Assembly (NCBI RefSeq): GCF_003449015.1
Contig: NZ_QRGD01000003.1
Coordinates: 1-64,000 of the forward strand
DNA: 64,000 bases
Source: Aureibaculum luteum
GTDB taxonomy: Bacteria; Bacteroidota; Bacteroidia; Flavobacteriales; Flavobacteriaceae
Reading direction: 5' to 3'
Position 1 is the first letter of the stretch; the number at the start of each line of letters is the position of its first letter. Positions 62,764 through 64,000 of this stretch are shown here, one piece after another. The notes beneath the pieces are model-generated. The model had not been told where the DNA came from. It did not search any database and saw nothing but the letters and a program-made list of their open reading frames with translations. The translations under genes and the position numbers were made by a program.

Positions 62764-63474
62764 TTATTTTTGAATTATCCATTGAAAACGAAAAGCCCAT
62801 TTCCAATTAATTTCACTTTTAACATTCAATTCATTAGACATTTTCTCCAACTCTTTTCTTTTAAACCCTCGTAAAACAGATGTGAGCCCATCTTGTTTCA
62901 CCATATGGTTTTTTATAAACAAACCCAATCCTTTAAATAAATAATAGGCCATTTTATGACGGTGTAAATCATTTACAAGAATTCCTAATTTTGCCGTTTT
63001 TAGCAGCTCTGAAAGCAATGTTATCAATTGCTCTTTTTTAAAATGATGCAAAAACAACGTTGCCAATACTAAATCATATGTTAACAACTTGAATTCTTCA
63101 GAAAAAATATCTTGTTGAAGATACATAATTTCAGGATAATCTACAGATAATTTTTGAGCATACTCAATTGCACATGCATTGGCATCGACCCCAATGAGTT
63201 TAAAATTAAAATGATTCTTTTTAAGATATTGTGCAACAATTCGTAACATATCACCATTACCACAACCTAAATCAATTATAGTTAGTGGTTTGTGTTTTGG
63301 ATACTTTTTAAGTACTGTTTTTAAACCACTTAACGTAACGCTATTTCCCCCCAACCATTTGTTGATATTGGCTAACTGATCTAAGGTATTTTCAAGTATA
63401 GCACCATCAATGGAAAAATCATCCATAATTTCTATGGCATCAGTTCTGTATTTAGTATTTATAAAAAAGCTCAT
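62764..63474 (-). CDS. SAM-dependent methyltransferase
   Basis: A 236-residue class I methyltransferase: IIDLGCGNGDMLRIVAQYL (SAM loop), VDANACAIEYAQ, QDIFSEEF and DLVLATLFLHHF. The C-terminal half is helical and basic. Its start overlaps the FAD-enzyme stop by 4 bp and its stop meets the polyketide synthase start, so it probably methylates that product. Confidence 0.9.
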   Translation of the reverse strand: MSFFINTKYRTDAIEIMDDFSIDGAILENTLDQLANINKWLGGNSVTLSGLKTVLKKYPKHKPLTIIDLGCGNGDMLRIVAQYLKKNHFNFKLIGVDANACAIEYAQKLSVDYPEIMYLQQDIFSEEFKLLTYDLVLATLFLHHFKKEQLITLLSELLKTAKLGILVNDLHRHKMAYYLFKGLGLFIKNHMVKQDGLTSVLRGFKRKELEKMSNELNVKSEINWKWAFRFQWIIQK

Positions 63475-64000
63475 TCTACTTTAAGGGGTTTACCATGGGT
63501 TTGTTGTATAATTTTAGGTAATAAACTTGGAAAGCTTTGCAGACCATATAACATCAATTCAGAAAATGCTTGCATCCTGAATAATTTAGCAATGAAATGT
63601 CCCGTTTTTAATCGTGACTTAAATTCATTATTCCATTTTTTATCATAATTTTTTTCTAGTTCTTGTCTAGATATTTTATTACCAAAAAAATCAATGATCA
63701 ATTCAGATGCAATCTTCGCTCCATGAATAGCCATACTCATTCCATTTCCACACAATGGGTGAATCATGCCAGCGGTATCTCCACACATAATGATATGGTT
63801 ATCTACTGGATTTTTTGATGAAAATGAAACTTGACTTATCGTTAATGGTTTTTCAAAAACGGGAATAGAATTTTCGAACATTTCTTTTAAGTAGGTATTT
63901 TTATAAAGTACTTTTTGTTGAAAATCATCAATGTTTTTATACTTTTTAAATGCCTTATAATTGGTAATATAACACAAATTAATGTGGTTATTTTCTACTT
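63471..64000 (-). CDS. FAD-dependent oxidoreductase, C-terminal part
   Basis: The frame is open to the right edge of the window (VENNHINLCYIT), so the N-terminal Rossmann part lies outside. The visible 176 residues include the FAD-binding GDTAGMIHPLCGNGMSMAIHGA block of the geranylgeranyl-reductase/aromatic-hydroxylase superfamily. It is coupled to the methyltransferase and type III PKS, an order reminiscent of Streptomyces srsA-srsB-srsC phenolic-lipid genes. Confidence 0.85.
   Translation of the reverse strand, partial: VENNHINLCYITNYKAFKKYKNIDDFQQKVLYKNTYLKEMFENSIPVFEKPLTISQVSFSSKNPVDNHIIMCGDTAGMIHPLCGNGMSMAIHGAKIASELIIDFFGNKISRQELEKNYDKKWNNEFKSRLKTGHFIAKLFRMQAFSELMLYGLQSFPSLLPKIIQQTHGKPLKVE

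Overview
The window is AT-rich DNA from a member of the Bacteroidota, almost certainly a marine-type Flavobacteriaceae. The support is the gene families seen: a CzcA-type pump fused to its outer-membrane factor, DUF6090, DUF6624, DUF6660 and YHYH-domain lipoproteins, the ArsE/ArsF/ArsG set, and -7 elements of the form TAnnTTTG. No rRNA, complete tRNA or CRISPR array was found.

Layout. (1) 1 to about 11,337 is the end of a genomic island. It carries a Zn/Cd-type P1B ATPase, a Fur-family regulator, CzcB and CzcA-TolC efflux genes and a tyrosine recombinase, and it stops at a displaced 3' fragment of a tRNA-Asn gene followed by a terminator. The metal module has inverted GTTGTGCATA ends and a 119-bp tandem duplication at its left edge. 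(2) 11.7-20.9 kb holds an alkaline phosphatase and then a minus-strand locus of ECF sigma factor, small anti-sigma-like protein and Spy/CnrX-like periplasmic sensor. Next to it lie secreted EF-hand proteins, two YHYH proteins, a CotH-kinase lipoprotein, a MORN-like lipoprotein and a SCO copper chaperone. Four transcription units here share one promoter, CAAGT-N15-CATCTAAA on the minus strand, so the locus reads as an autoregulated sigma regulon. (3) 21-32.4 kb is ordinary core genome: DEAD-box helicase, OmpA protein, MnmD, IlvE, a MazG-like protein, a ferredoxin-TrhP-TrhO operon and Asd. (4) 32.5-44.6 kb is an array of unrelated single genes, all on the plus strand: lipoprotein, VOC protein, DUF6090, DUF6624, a giant LRR protein, GNAT, GH76 and GH78. 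They are separated by a mosaic family of conserved non-coding spacers, which looks like a gene-cassette array without a visible integrase. (5) 44.6-49.7 kb is an arsR-arsE-osmC-permease-arsF-arsG operon and a membrane protein. This block is bounded by a decayed partial copy of the gene at 49,298 and that gene itself. (6) 50-57 kb holds housekeeping and exported enzymes: SMP-30-like, thioredoxin, DoxX, S9 peptidase and an ABC ATPase. (7) 57.1-64 kb (end open) is a type III polyketide synthase locus with methyltransferase, FAD oxidoreductase, enoyl-reductase-like SDR, dehydratase, ketosynthase, ACP and phosphopantetheinyl transferase, many of them translationally coupled.

The two strongest candidates for new biology are the sigma-controlled EF-hand/YHYH/CotH/SCO surface regulon (12.8-20.9 kb) and the cassette-like array with its spacer family (32.6-44.6 kb). 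Family names come from recognising sequence motifs by eye. No database search was run.
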